DNA from: DASUBV01 sp035763085
GTDB lineage: Bacteria; Actinomycetota; Actinomycetes; Streptosporangiales; Streptosporangiaceae
Assembly (NCBI GenBank): GCA_035763085.1
Contig: DASUBV010000071.1
Span: 1 to 38,226 of the forward strand
DNA length: 38,226 nt
Direction of reading: 5' to 3'
Made by a program: the position numbers and the translations under genes. The notes under the pieces were generated by a model. That model saw only the letters and a program-made list of their open reading frames with translations, did no database searches and had not been told where the DNA came from. Below are positions 23,368 through 31,557 of the stretch, one piece after another. Every line of letters starts with the position of its first letter. The stretch's first letter is position 1.

Positions 23368-24369
23368 ATGCGCATCCTGATCATGGGCGGGACGGCCTTC
23401 GTGGGGCGGCATATCGCCCGGGCAGCCATCGATGCCGGTCACGAGGTCACGCTGTTCCACCGGGGCCAGACGGGAGCCGGGCTGTTCCCGCAGGCCACCC
23501 ATCTCACGGGAGACCGTAACGGCGACCTGGCCCCGCTGGCCGGCGGCAGCTGGGATGCCACCATCGACGTCAGCGCGTACGTGCCCCGGCAGGTGCGTGC
23601 CCTGCATGCCGCGCTCGGCGGGAGCGCCGCGCGCGGCGGCCGCTACGTATTCATCTCCTCCACCTCGGCCTACCGGACGCCGGTGGCGCCCGGCTTCACC
23701 GAGGACGCGCCGCTGGCCGAGCTCGACGACCCGGCCACCGAGGACGTGACCGCGCAGACCTACGGCGGCCTGAAGGTCAGCTGCGAGCGCACGGCGGCCC
23801 GGCTGCACGGCGCCGCCAGCACCACGATCATCCGACCGACCTACGTGATCGGCCCGTGGGACCACACCTACCGGTTCACCTGGTGGGTGGAGCGCATCGC
23901 GCGGGGCGGCAACGTGCTGGCGCCCGGCGACCCGGCGGACCCGATCCAGGTCATCGACGCCCGCGACCTGGGGACCTGGACAGTCGCGCTGGCCGCGGGC
24001 GGGGTGAGCGGCACCTTCCACGCGGTGTCCCCGCCGCCGCCGTTCGGCTTCGGCCAGCTGCTGGAGGCGATCGCGGCCGAGGTCGCCCCGCCCGGCACCC
24101 GGCTGACCTGGGTGGACAGCAGTTTCCTGACGGCGGCCGGCGAGACCGACGAGAGCCTGCCGCTGTGGCCGGGCGGCGATCCGGAATCCGGGATCAACGC
24201 GGCCAGCCCGGCTGCCGCCCGGGCCGCCGGGCTGACGCCGCGGCCGCTGCGGCGCAGCGTCGCCGAGCTGCACGCCCACGAGGCGAGCCACCCGACGCCG
24301 GTGCCGCCCGGGGCCGGCCTCGCCCCGGAGCGCGAGGCCGACCTGCTGGACCGCTGGGCGGCGCGCTAG
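23368..24369 (+). CDS. NAD-dependent epimerase/reductase (atypical SDR)
   Basis: A 333-residue extended-type SDR. The Rossmann motif is LIMGGTAFVGRHIARAA at the very N-terminus, the ST-rich strand is YVFISSTSAYRTP, the catalytic Tyr and Lys are in TYGGLKVSCE and the substrate loop has IIRPTYVIGPWD. The C-terminal region includes WVDSSFLTAAG and ends in a reductase-like helix. It resembles actinobacterial proteins labelled NAD-dependent epimerase/dehydratase whose substrates are unknown. A TAACGT box lies 6 bases before the ATG, so the transcript may be leaderless. The stop is followed by a small hairpin (24395-24411) before the convergent DUF4870 gene. Confidence 0.85.
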   Translation: MRILIMGGTAFVGRHIARAAIDAGHEVTLFHRGQTGAGLFPQATHLTGDRNGDLAPLAGGSWDATIDVSAYVPRQVRALHAALGGSAARGGRYVFISSTSAYRTPVAPGFTEDAPLAELDDPATEDVTAQTYGGLKVSCERTAARLHGAASTTIIRPTYVIGPWDHTYRFTWWVERIARGGNVLAPGDPADPIQVIDARDLGTWTVALAAGGVSGTFHAVSPPPPFGFGQLLEAIAAEVAPPGTRLTWVDSSFLTAAGETDESLPLWPGGDPESGINAASPAAARAAGLTPRPLRRSVAELHAHEASHPTPVPPGAGLAPEREADLLDRWAAR

Positions 24370-24394
24370 CTGGTGAACACCTGGCCCGGATGGT

Positions 24395-24411
24395 GCCGGC
24401 TGACCGCCGGC
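24395..24411. terminator. Small hairpin between convergent genes
   Basis: GCCGGC-TGACC-GCCGGC, a 6-bp stem with a 5-base loop, in the 61 bases separating the SDR stop from the DUF4870 stop. Confidence 0.3.
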
Positions 24412-24430
24412 CAGGCGTGCGGCCCCCGGC

Positions 24431-25147
24431 TCAGCGGACGAACCGCCAGCCCAGCCAGCCCGGCGCCCGGTACGGCTCGCTGCTGCGGTTCGCGCCGAGA
24501 GTGGCGACGATCAGGCACACCAGGTACACCAGGACCAGGAGCAGCCACAGCAGGAAGCCCAGCACGAACAGCGCGCGATGACCGGCGACCGCCGCCCCGG
24601 CGCCCAGCCCGAGCAGGATGGCCGAGTAGATGATCGCCGTGATCACCAGGTTGAGCGCCTGGGCCGCGTGGTGCCGCACAAACGGCGACTCGTTCTTCTT
24701 GAGGATGTAGATCATCAGCGGCCCGAGGAAGCTGACCACGAGCGGGGTCAGGTAGGCCGCCGTCGCCCAGGCGCGGTCGTCGGACTGCTCACGCGGCCCG
24801 GGCCGGCCGGTGCCGGGCACCGGCACGCCGGGCCGCGGCGGCGCAGCGCCGGGATACCCGAAAGGCTGGCCGGGCAGCGCGGCGTACGGCCCCGCGGCCG
24901 CCGGCCCGTTCGGGTGGCCGGCCGCTGACCCGTTCTGGTAGCCCGGCGCTGACCCGTTGCGGTGGGCGAACGGCGAGCCGTTCTGGTGCGCGAACGGCGA
25001 CCCGTTCTGCCGGGCGAATGGCGACCCGTTCTGCTGGCCGCCGTCGGCGGCGGGCGGCTGCTGGCCGGGCCACTGGCCGTGCTGGCCGCCGTCCGGGTCG
25101 TCGCCGGGCTGGCCGCCCGGCGTTCCCTCCGGCCCGTCCTGCGACAT
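24431..25147 (-). CDS. DUF4870-domain membrane protein with N-terminal Asn-Gly repeats
   Basis: 238 residues. The C-terminal 110 match DUF4870: RAWATAAYLTPLVVSFLGPL, KKNESPFVRHHAAQALNLVI and two further TM segments ending in an IVATLGANR helix, about four TMs in all. The N-terminal 120 residues are soluble and low complexity, with repeats of the form QNGSPFA-(R/H) followed by weaker copies (RNGSAPGY, QNGSAAGH, PNGPAAAG) and then a Pro/Gly-rich stretch. Such tails are common in actinobacterial membrane proteins. ATG 25147 is chosen because the preceding frame is unlike protein, although the Shine-Dalgarno is weak. Function unknown. It sits 161 bases downstream of the ATP-grasp gene. Confidence 0.8.
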   Translation of the reverse strand: MSQDGPEGTPGGQPGDDPDGGQHGQWPGQQPPAADGGQQNGSPFARQNGSPFAHQNGSPFAHRNGSAPGYQNGSAAGHPNGPAAAGPYAALPGQPFGYPGAAPPRPGVPVPGTGRPGPREQSDDRAWATAAYLTPLVVSFLGPLMIYILKKNESPFVRHHAAQALNLVITAIIYSAILLGLGAGAAVAGHRALFVLGFLLWLLLVLVYLVCLIVATLGANRSSEPYRAPGWLGWRFVR

Positions 25148-25308
25148 GACTGTCCCGCCCCTTCGCCTCATGAGAGGACATAAGCCTAGGCCAGTGGTCA
25201 GAAGCCGGGCAGGCGGATGGTGCTGAGCACCGCGGCCACGGCCGCGACCAGGGCTTTCACGGCCAGGCCGGGCACATAGGAGGCATCGCGGCACAGCCCG
25301 GGCCGCGG

Positions 25309-26313
25309 TCAGGCCGCCGTCGCGGCGATCTCAGACAGGTCCAGGAACCGTTCCTCCAGGAACCGGACCATGGCCTTCTCGCAGAATTCCGCGTGCTCGG
25401 GCAGGATCGCGCCGCGCAGCGCGTCCAGCGCCATCCGGGGCATGTCCACCCCGCTGGCCATCGTCAGCGGCAGCGAGCCGGGGGCGCGCGGGTTTACCTC
25501 CAGCAGCGCCGGGCGGCCCGCGTGGTCCCGGCGGACCTGGACGTTGGCGATGTAGGTGAGACCGACCGTGGTCGCCACCGTGGCGCCGAACTGCTCCAGT
25601 TCCCGGTCGTGCAGGGTCCGGCCAGCCACCGAGACGCCCGAGTCGACCCGGGCCCGCACCCGCGGCACTCCGGCGACCACCCGCCCGCCGGCGTCGGCCA
25701 GCATGTCGATCGAGTACTCCTCCCCCGGCAGGTACTCCTGCACCAGGAAGCCGGCCGCCGGCTCCACGGTCTTGAGCTCATCGGCGGACATGATCGCCGT
25801 CACGTCGCGCGAGCCGCTGCCGGTGCGCGGCTTGATGATGACCGGGTAGGTCCACGAGTCCGGGCTGATCTCGTCGCTGAGCAGCTCGGTGCGCGGCACC
25901 CGGACCGCGCCCGCGCAGGCGCGGGCGAGCGCGAGCTTGTCCAGCGTCAGGCGGAGCGCGCGCTCGGACGGCAGCATGAGCGCCACGCCGGCCTCCTCGA
26001 AGGCCTGCCGGGCAGCGGCCAGCGGCTGCAGCTCGGAGTCCACCGTCGGGATGATCACCTCCGCGCCCAGCTCCCGGCACCGGGCCAGCAGCAGTTCAGC
26101 GAACTGCGGGGCGGCCCCGGCCGGGATGACCGAGCGCGCGGCCGGCGGGACCAGGTACAGCCCGGCGGCCCACGGATCTGTGTCGGCCGCGAGCAGGCTG
26201 ACCGTCTCATCGGCGCGCAGTGATTTCAGGACGGCGATGGCGGCCGGGCCGCTGGCGCCGGTGACCAGCACGCTGACCCGGGGGTCGCTGTGCCGCGGTT
26301 CACGAGGTGACAT
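25309..26313 (-). CDS. ATP-grasp ligase, CarB-like
   Basis: 334 residues with the ATP-grasp layout: an N-terminal pre-ATP-grasp domain with VLVTGASGPAAIAVLKSL and IIPTVDSELQPLA, the ATP-binding segment YPVIIKPRTGSGSRDV (about 156-171), FLVQEYLPGEEYSIDMLAD and the Mg-binding LLEVNPRAPGSLP near 275. This is the group used for carbamoyl-phosphate synthase-like and amino-acid or sugar ligases, forming amide-type bonds through an acyl phosphate. The substrate cannot be read from the sequence. It overlaps the receiver/PIG-L gene by 14 bases and has GGGAGG 6 bases before its ATG, so it is the last gene of the sensor kinase operon and probably works with the deacetylase. Confidence 0.85.
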   Translation of the reverse strand: MSPREPRHSDPRVSVLVTGASGPAAIAVLKSLRADETVSLLAADTDPWAAGLYLVPPAARSVIPAGAAPQFAELLLARCRELGAEVIIPTVDSELQPLAAARQAFEEAGVALMLPSERALRLTLDKLALARACAGAVRVPRTELLSDEISPDSWTYPVIIKPRTGSGSRDVTAIMSADELKTVEPAAGFLVQEYLPGEEYSIDMLADAGGRVVAGVPRVRARVDSGVSVAGRTLHDRELEQFGATVATTVGLTYIANVQVRRDHAGRPALLEVNPRAPGSLPLTMASGVDMPRMALDALRGAILPEHAEFCEKAMVRFLEERFLDLSEIAATAA

Positions 26314-27535
26314 GGCCGGCCTCCCGCAGGTGCTGTTCCGCCTCCGACTCCTGCTCGGCCAGGGCCTGCTGGGCGGCCTGCTCGTCGGGCGCGTTCTCCG
26401 CGACCGCGGCGGCCAGCACCGCCGCCTCCTGGTCGGCGGCCTTGCGCAGCGCCGCTTCCTGCAGCGCCTGCTGCGTCCGGGCGGCCTCGCGCGGGCTGAC
26501 CGCGGCGGTCAGGCCCGGTGTGCCGGGCAGCGGGCTGGCGGCATGGTCACGGACGACCTCGAAGGCCTCGGCGAACCGGCCGGTGCCGAACCGGGACCAG
26601 TACCGCGCGGTCGCCTCGATGAGGTCGGCCGCGAGGTACTGGCGTGCCGCGGCCTGGGAGCCGAACGCGCCGATCGCGGCCAGCTTGACCGTCATGTGCT
26701 CGTCGATGGCGATGAACCGGCCGGGCCGGAAGTCCACGGTCGCCGACGGCGACTGGTAGCAGAACACCGAGCCCACCTCGCGGGCGGCGACCATGACAGC
26801 CCGGTGCGTGTTGCGGTGGTCCTGGTGCACGTCGTGAATCGAGTGGGTGTAGATGATGGTCGGCTGCGCCGCCTCGATGACGGCGCTGATGGCGCTGATC
26901 GTCGGGTCCGACTCGCTGATCCGGGTGTCGTCGAGGTCCTCCAGGTACAAGCTGGCGCCGAGGATGGCGGCGGCCCGGCGGGACTCCCCCGCGCGCGCCT
27001 CGTCCGGGCCGCTGCGGGCGCCGTGGCTCATGGTGAGGATCGCGATCTCGTGCCCGGCGGCACGGTGCGCGAGCAGCGCCCCGGCGGCGCCGATCTCGAC
27101 GTCGTCGGGGTGGGCGCCGACGGCGAGGACCACCTCGCGGCCGCCCCGGCCGCGCGCGATGATGTTGCTGACCGTGGCGATCAGCGGGTCCGGCCGCAGC
27201 GGCTTCTGCAGGAAGTCATCGGCGCGGCCGCGCAGCGCCCCGAGGGTGTTGTCCACGGTGGCGTGGGCGCTGATCACCACGACCGGCACCGACGGGGCCT
27301 GGCGGCGCAGGGTCTCCAGCATCTCGATGCCAGTCATCTCCGGCATCTCGATATCGGTGATGATCAGGTCCCAGCGCTCCGGGCCGATCCGTGGCAGCGC
27401 CGCAGCCGGGCTGGGCGCGTGCTCGATCTCGAAGCCGGCCCGGCCGCCCAGGACGTGCTCGATGAAGCGGGCCGAGTCCGGGTCGTCCTCCACCAGCAGG
27501 ATCCTGCCGTCGGGCCGGGGCTGGTAATCACTCAT
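26300..27535 (-). CDS. Response-regulator receiver fused to PIG-L (LmbE-like) deacetylase
   Basis: 411 residues. Residues 10-125 are a receiver domain: E16-D17-D18 acidic pocket, phospho-acceptor D61 in LIITDIEMPEMTG, S89 and K111 in FLQKPL. Residues 134-335 are a PIG-L/LmbE zinc-dependent N-deacetylase: VGAHPDDVEIG (H142, D144/D145) and the third zinc ligand in HSIHDVHQDHRNTHRA, with SHGARSG between. Family members remove acetyl groups from GlcNAc-type sugars. Residues 345-405 are an Ala/Glu/Gln-rich helix, possibly a coiled coil. It starts 72 bases after the OmpR-type regulator, so phosphorylation by the upstream kinase may switch the enzyme directly. Confidence 0.9.
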   Translation of the reverse strand: MSDYQPRPDGRILLVEDDPDSARFIEHVLGGRAGFEIEHAPSPAAALPRIGPERWDLIITDIEMPEMTGIEMLETLRRQAPSVPVVVISAHATVDNTLGALRGRADDFLQKPLRPDPLIATVSNIIARGRGGREVVLAVGAHPDDVEIGAAGALLAHRAAGHEIAILTMSHGARSGPDEARAGESRRAAAILGASLYLEDLDDTRISESDPTISAISAVIEAAQPTIIYTHSIHDVHQDHRNTHRAVMVAAREVGSVFCYQSPSATVDFRPGRFIAIDEHMTVKLAAIGAFGSQAAARQYLAADLIEATARYWSRFGTGRFAEAFEVVRDHAASPLPGTPGLTAAVSPREAARTQQALQEAALRKAADQEAAVLAAAVAENAPDEQAAQQALAEQESEAEQHLREAGHVTS

Positions 27536-27607
27536 GCTGTCAGCCTGCCCGCGGGGCGTTGCAGGCCGGCTGCCTGGCGGGTTGCAGTCCCGTTGCTGCC
27601 TGGCCGT

Positions 27608-28333
27608 TCAGCCCGGCGGCAGGTACCGGTAGCCGAAACCGCGCACCGCCTCGATCGGCGCCCCGGCGCCATGCTGGCCCAGCTTGCGGCGCAGCCGCAT
27701 GATCGCGAACTTGACCCGGCCCGGGCCGATCCCGGCCGGGTCCTGCCAGGCTCGCTCCAGCAGCTGCTCCGGGGACAGGACCTGGTGCGGGTGCCGGACC
27801 AGGGCGGCCAGCAGCCGGAACTCCGTCGGCGTCAGGCTGACCTCCTGGTCGGCGACGCTGACCTGGCCGTCGGCGAAGGCCACCCGCACCAGGCCGTCGT
27901 CATAGACCTCGGCGCCGGGCGCCGCGGGGCCGGCGCGGCGCAGCAGCGCCTCCACCCGGGCCAGCAGCTCAGCGTTGCTGAACGGCTTGGTGACATAGTC
28001 GTCGGCGCCGGCCCGCAGGCCGCGCACCTTCTCGGCCTCCTGGTCGCGGGAGGTCAGTATCAGCACCGGGACCTCGCTGAGGTCGCGGATGCGATCCAGC
28101 ACCGTCCAGCCGTCCATCACCGGCAGGCCGATGTCCAGCACGACCAGGCCGGGCCGGCTGGCGTGGAAGGCCCGCAGCCCGGACCGGCCGTCGGCAGCGG
28201 CCAGCACGTCCAGGCCGCCGGCCTGCAGGACCGCGCCGATGGCCCGCGCGATATCCGCCTCATCCTCGATCACCAGCACCGGGCCGGTGCCGCCCCGCCC
28301 CGGGCCAGCCCGGCCGGGCGGCGGGGCGGTCAT
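27608..28333 (-). CDS. OmpR/PhoB-type response regulator
   Basis: 241 residues. The receiver domain (about 18-132) has VLVIEDEADIAR, D67 in VVLDIGLPVMDGW, LTSRDQEAEKVRGLRAGADDYVTKPF and a following helix. The winged-helix output domain (about 145-240) has VSLTPTEFRLLAALV, LSPEQLLERAW, VKFAIMRLRRKLG and VRGFGYRYLPPG. The ATG at 28333 overlaps the kinase stop (ATGA), so the pair is translationally coupled; the open frame extends upstream only as shadow of the kinase gene. DNA targets are unknown. Confidence 0.93.
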   Translation of the reverse strand: MTAPPPGRAGPGRGGTGPVLVIEDEADIARAIGAVLQAGGLDVLAAADGRSGLRAFHASRPGLVVLDIGLPVMDGWTVLDRIRDLSEVPVLILTSRDQEAEKVRGLRAGADDYVTKPFSNAELLARVEALLRRAGPAAPGAEVYDDGLVRVAFADGQVSVADQEVSLTPTEFRLLAALVRHPHQVLSPEQLLERAWQDPAGIGPGRVKFAIMRLRRKLGQHGAGAPIEAVRGFGYRYLPPG

Positions 28334-30663
28334 GGCTCGATCGGCAGGTGCACGGTGAAGGTGGTACCGCTGCCGACCGTGCTGACCACCTCGATCCGGC
28401 CGCCGTGCAGCTCGGTGATCGCCTTGGCGGTGGGCAGGCCCAGTCCGGTGCCGGGCACCGCGGACTCGCGGGCGTTCGAGGCCCGGAAGAACCGGTCGAA
28501 CAGCTGGCTGACCTCCTCCGGCGGGATGCCCATGCCGGCGTCGGTCACGTCGATGCGCCACTCGTTCTCGTCGTGAGTGGCCCGGACCTCGACCCGCCCG
28601 CCGGACGCGGAGAACTTGACCGCGTTGGAGATCAGGTTGTCCAGCACCTGCTGCATCCGGCTGCCATCAGCCCGGACCTCGGGCCCCTCATCGGCCGAGA
28701 TGTCGAGGCTGATGCCGTCGACCGCGGCGATGGACCACCCAGTGCGCACCGACTCCCTGGCCAGCATGGGAACCGAGACCGGCGCCAGGTCCAGCCTGGC
28801 CACGCCTTCCTCCAGGCTGCTCAGGTCCAGCAGGTCACCCACCACCCGCAGCAGCCGCTCCGCGTTGCGCTGGATGATGTCGAGGTACTCCCCGGCGTCC
28901 TGGCCCAGCTTGTCCGCCTCCGAGCGGATGAGCTCGGAGAAGGACACGATCGAGGTCAGCGGCGTGCGCAGCTCGTGCGACACCGTCGCCAGGTAGCGCA
29001 CCCGGGTCTCGTTGAGGTCGCGCAGCTCGACGTTCTGCTCGGCCAGCCGCCGCCGGTCCTGCTCCCGGGCCACCTCGGTGCGCTTGCGCTCACTCACGTC
29101 GGTCAGCGCGGCGACCCGGCCGACCAGGTTGCCGTACTGGTCCAGCACCCGGCGGACCACCGCGTGCACCCAGACCTCGCCGCCCGCAGCGGTCTTGAGA
29201 CGGCAGTCGGTGGCTACTTCCGGACCGGTGGTGGCCTTGCCCCGGATGGCGTCAATCCGCTTGACGTCGCTCGGGTTGATGGTGCTGCGCCAGTTGCGGC
29301 CGATGACCTCGGCGGCCGATATCCCCGACATCTCGCACCAGTTGTCGTTGACGAACGAGCAGACCCCGGCGACGTCGGTCTGCATGATGCCCACAGGCGC
29401 CAGGTCGGACAGCAGCCGGAACCGGGCGTCGCCCTCGGCCATCGCCATGGCCGCCTGCTCCACGTCGCTGGCGTCGCGGATGAAGCCGAAGAAGTACGTC
29501 TCGCCCGCGACCGTCACCGGCATCGGGGTCAGCTCAATCGGCCGCTCGGTCCCGTCGGCGCGCAGTGCCCGCAGCCGCACCTTCTGGCTGACCGCGGCGG
29601 GGTCGCCGGTGGCCAGGTAGCCCGCCATCGCGTCGATGAACATCTGCCGGTAGTCCTCGGGCACCAGCGTCTCGGGCATGTCCAGGCCGAGCGCCTCGGC
29701 GCGGCTGCGGCCGAACAGTTCCTCGGCCGCCGGGTTGAACTCCCGGATCCGGCGGCTGGAATCCACCGCCACGATCGCCGATGGCGCGCCGGCCACCAGG
29801 GCGCTGGCGACCAGCGCGGTGGCCAGCGGATCGCGGGGAGTCGCATCCGGATCCGGCTCCGGGATCGCTGGCGGGGCGTCCGGCCAGTCCTGCCCGGCGG
29901 GCGCGCCGGCCGCCGGCCGGCCGGCCGGCCGGCCCGGCAGGTCGCGGCCAGGCGGGGTCGCGCCGGGCTGGCGGCCGGACGATACGGCGGGCCCCGATGG
30001 CGCCTGGATACCTGCCGGGTTCGGGCTGGGGAACTGCAGGCCCGGCCGGATCAGCCGCAGCCCCGGCCGCGTCTGCCCGGGCCGGGCGCGCTCCGCGCCT
30101 GCGCCGGCCCAGCCCGGCCGGGGCCGCTCCTCGGCGGGCCGCTCCTCGGCGGGCTGCTGCCCGACGGCGCCGATGTCCAGCAGCGAGGCCACCATCGTGG
30201 CCAGCGCCTTCAGCGTGGCCCGTGCCGCGGGCTTCCAGCGGGCCGTGTCGCCCAGTAGCGCCAGGGCGCAGGGTCGCCGGCCAGCGACCGGCTCGGCGGG
30301 CGCCACCAGCAGCCCGACCTGGTGCTGGCCGGAGTCCAGGTCAGCCTGGAAGGCCCGGCCGCTGCTGGCCGCCCGTCCGCCGTGGGCCGCCCAGGCCGAC
30401 CGCAGCTGCGCCAGCAGCACCAGGTCATCGCGGATCTCGGGCGGGTAGACAGAGTGCTCGCCCAGCGGCTCGGCCGACCCCGGGGTCAGGACCAGGGCGC
30501 CTTGCGCGCCGTACTCGGCAGCCAGCCGCTCCAGCAGCCGGCCGATCGCCTCATCCGGCTGGCCGACGGGCAGCAGGCTGGCGGCGTACTCCAGCAGGCC
30601 TGCCCGGCCCCGCGCCGATGGCTGGCCGCCTGCTCCGGTGCCCTGCCGCGGTCCGCGGCTCAT
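28330..30663 (-). CDS. Soluble multi-PAS sensor histidine kinase
   Basis: About 777 residues and no membrane segments, so a cytoplasmic sensor. A GAF-like region (about 20-165) is followed by a 110-residue Pro/Gly/Arg-rich linker, PAS1 (about 285-400, IVAVDSSRRIREFNPAAEELFG), PAS2 (about 410-530, GIMQTDVAGVCSFVNDNWCEMSG), HisKA with H563 in VSHELRTPLTSI, and HATPase_c with NLISNAVKFS, DAGMGIP and GTGLGL. The start is uncertain: ATG 30663 has AAAGGG 4 bases upstream, while ATG 30690 has GGGGG; upstream codons look non-coding. It is the first gene of a four-gene operon with the OmpR regulator, the receiver/PIG-L fusion and the ATP-grasp ligase. The signal is unknown. Confidence 0.9.
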   Translation of the reverse strand: MSRGPRQGTGAGGQPSARGRAGLLEYAASLLPVGQPDEAIGRLLERLAAEYGAQGALVLTPGSAEPLGEHSVYPPEIRDDLVLLAQLRSAWAAHGGRAASSGRAFQADLDSGQHQVGLLVAPAEPVAGRRPCALALLGDTARWKPAARATLKALATMVASLLDIGAVGQQPAEERPAEERPRPGWAGAGAERARPGQTRPGLRLIRPGLQFPSPNPAGIQAPSGPAVSSGRQPGATPPGRDLPGRPAGRPAAGAPAGQDWPDAPPAIPEPDPDATPRDPLATALVASALVAGAPSAIVAVDSSRRIREFNPAAEELFGRSRAEALGLDMPETLVPEDYRQMFIDAMAGYLATGDPAAVSQKVRLRALRADGTERPIELTPMPVTVAGETYFFGFIRDASDVEQAAMAMAEGDARFRLLSDLAPVGIMQTDVAGVCSFVNDNWCEMSGISAAEVIGRNWRSTINPSDVKRIDAIRGKATTGPEVATDCRLKTAAGGEVWVHAVVRRVLDQYGNLVGRVAALTDVSERKRTEVAREQDRRRLAEQNVELRDLNETRVRYLATVSHELRTPLTSIVSFSELIRSEADKLGQDAGEYLDIIQRNAERLLRVVGDLLDLSSLEEGVARLDLAPVSVPMLARESVRTGWSIAAVDGISLDISADEGPEVRADGSRMQQVLDNLISNAVKFSASGGRVEVRATHDENEWRIDVTDAGMGIPPEEVSQLFDRFFRASNARESAVPGTGLGLPTAKAITELHGGRIEVVSTVGSGTTFTVHLPIEP

Positions 30664-30789
30664 GCTGCCCTTTGCTCCCGATGCCCGCATCTGCCCCCGC
30701 GACTTCTGTATTGTCCGCACGCAATCCCGGCCGTCTTGCTTAGGAGGTTCCCAGCAGTCCCGCAATGAACCACAGGTCACAGACGCCAC

Positions 30790-30827
30790 AGCGCGGGCCG
30801 CCCGGGTGATCCGGGGCGGCCCGCGCT
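30790..30827 (-). terminator. Strong hairpin terminator downstream of yceI
   Basis: A perfect 14-bp stem (AGCGCGGGCCGCCC / GGGCGGCCCGCGCT) with a 10-base loop, 50 bases after the YceI-like stop and before the sensor kinase promoter region. Confidence 0.7.
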
Positions 30828-30877
30828 GGCGGGCTGGCACGGGTACCGCGATGCGGCCACAGCGACCGCGGCGCTGG

Positions 30878-31438
30878 TCAGGGGGCCAGGACGGCCTCGA
30901 TCTCGAGGTGGATCGTGATCTTGTCGGCGACCACGACGCCGCCGCCCTCCATGGGCGAGTTGAAGTTGACGTTGAAGTCGCGGCGGTTGATCTCGGCCGT
31001 GGCGGTGAAGCCAGCCCGGGTGCCGCCGAAGGGGTCAGGACCGAAGCCGTTCAGCTCGAGCTGCAGCGGGACGCTCTTGGTCACGCCCTTGAGGGTGAGC
31101 TCGCCCTCAACCGCGAGCTCCCCGTCGCCGGCGGTCACGCCGGTGGACCGGTACGTCATGGTCGGGTAGGTCTCGACCTCGAAGAAGTCGGCCGACCGGA
31201 TGTGGTCGTCGCGCTGCTCGTTGCCGGTGCTGATCGAGTTCAGGCTGATCTCGGCGGTCACCGAGGAGTCGGCCGGGCTCTCCGCCGTGACGATCTCGCC
31301 GGAGAACTCATTGAACCTGCCCCGCACCTTGCTGACCATCATGTGCCGGACTGAGAACCCGACCTCCGAGTGCACCGGGTCGATGCTCCACTTGCCCGCT
31401 ACGTAGCCGGGGATCGGGGTCAGGGTCGTTTCCGTCAT
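30878..31438 (-). CDS. YceI-family lipocalin-like protein
   Basis: 186 residues of the YceI family, single-domain beta-barrels that bind isoprenoid-like lipids. Conserved features are GKWSIDPVHSEVGFSVRHMMVSKVRGRF at the start, NEQRDDHIRSADFFEVETYP, LTLKGVTKSVPL and EINRRDFNVNFNSPMEGGG. There is no signal peptide, unlike the E. coli protein, as usual in actinomycetes. ATG 31438 is chosen because GGGAG lies 7 bases upstream; an in-frame start at 31483 would run into the operator. It is divergent from a MarR regulator and separated from it by two operator-like repeats, so MarR control is likely, perhaps in response to oxidative or lipophilic compounds. Confidence 0.92.
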   Translation of the reverse strand: MTETTLTPIPGYVAGKWSIDPVHSEVGFSVRHMMVSKVRGRFNEFSGEIVTAESPADSSVTAEISLNSISTGNEQRDDHIRSADFFEVETYPTMTYRSTGVTAGDGELAVEGELTLKGVTKSVPLQLELNGFGPDPFGGTRAGFTATAEINRRDFNVNFNSPMEGGGVVVADKITIHLEIEAVLAP

Positions 31439-31480
31439 GGGATGCTCCCGTGGATGCTGGATGTGTTCTCTGTGTGCTGT

Positions 31481-31496
31481 CATTGAACTCTCAATG
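31481..31496. promoter_or_regulatory. MarR-type operator 1
   Basis: CATTGA-ACTC-TCAATG, a perfect inverted repeat with 6-bp arms, positioned in the promoter or leader of the divergent yceI-like gene. Confidence 0.6.
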
Positions 31497-31516
31497 ACTA
31501 TCAGGCCGGCTGGCCT

Positions 31517-31550
31517 GTTGTCAAACTCTCAACTACATATCGCGTATGCT
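31517..31550. promoter_or_regulatory. MarR operator 2 and marR promoter
   Basis: GTTGTCAAACTCTCAAC (31517-31533) shares the core AACTCTCAA with operator 1 but is less symmetrical. TATGCT (31545-31550) follows, 7 bases before a GTG at 31558, as in leaderless transcripts. The operator would cover the -35 region. Confidence 0.5.
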
Positions 31551-31557
31551 TGTTCCC

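Noticed and set aside
25889..28576. 895-codon plus-strand open frame
   Set aside because: Antisense to the ATP-grasp, receiver/PIG-L and response regulator genes and spanning their boundaries; no recognisable domain.
28348..30258. 636-codon plus-strand open frame
   Set aside because: Shadow of the histidine kinase gene; low-complexity composition.
31503..31516. Palindrome AGGCC-GGCT-GGCCT between the MarR operators
   Set aside because: GC-only palindromes of this size are frequent in this DNA and it does not share the operator core.
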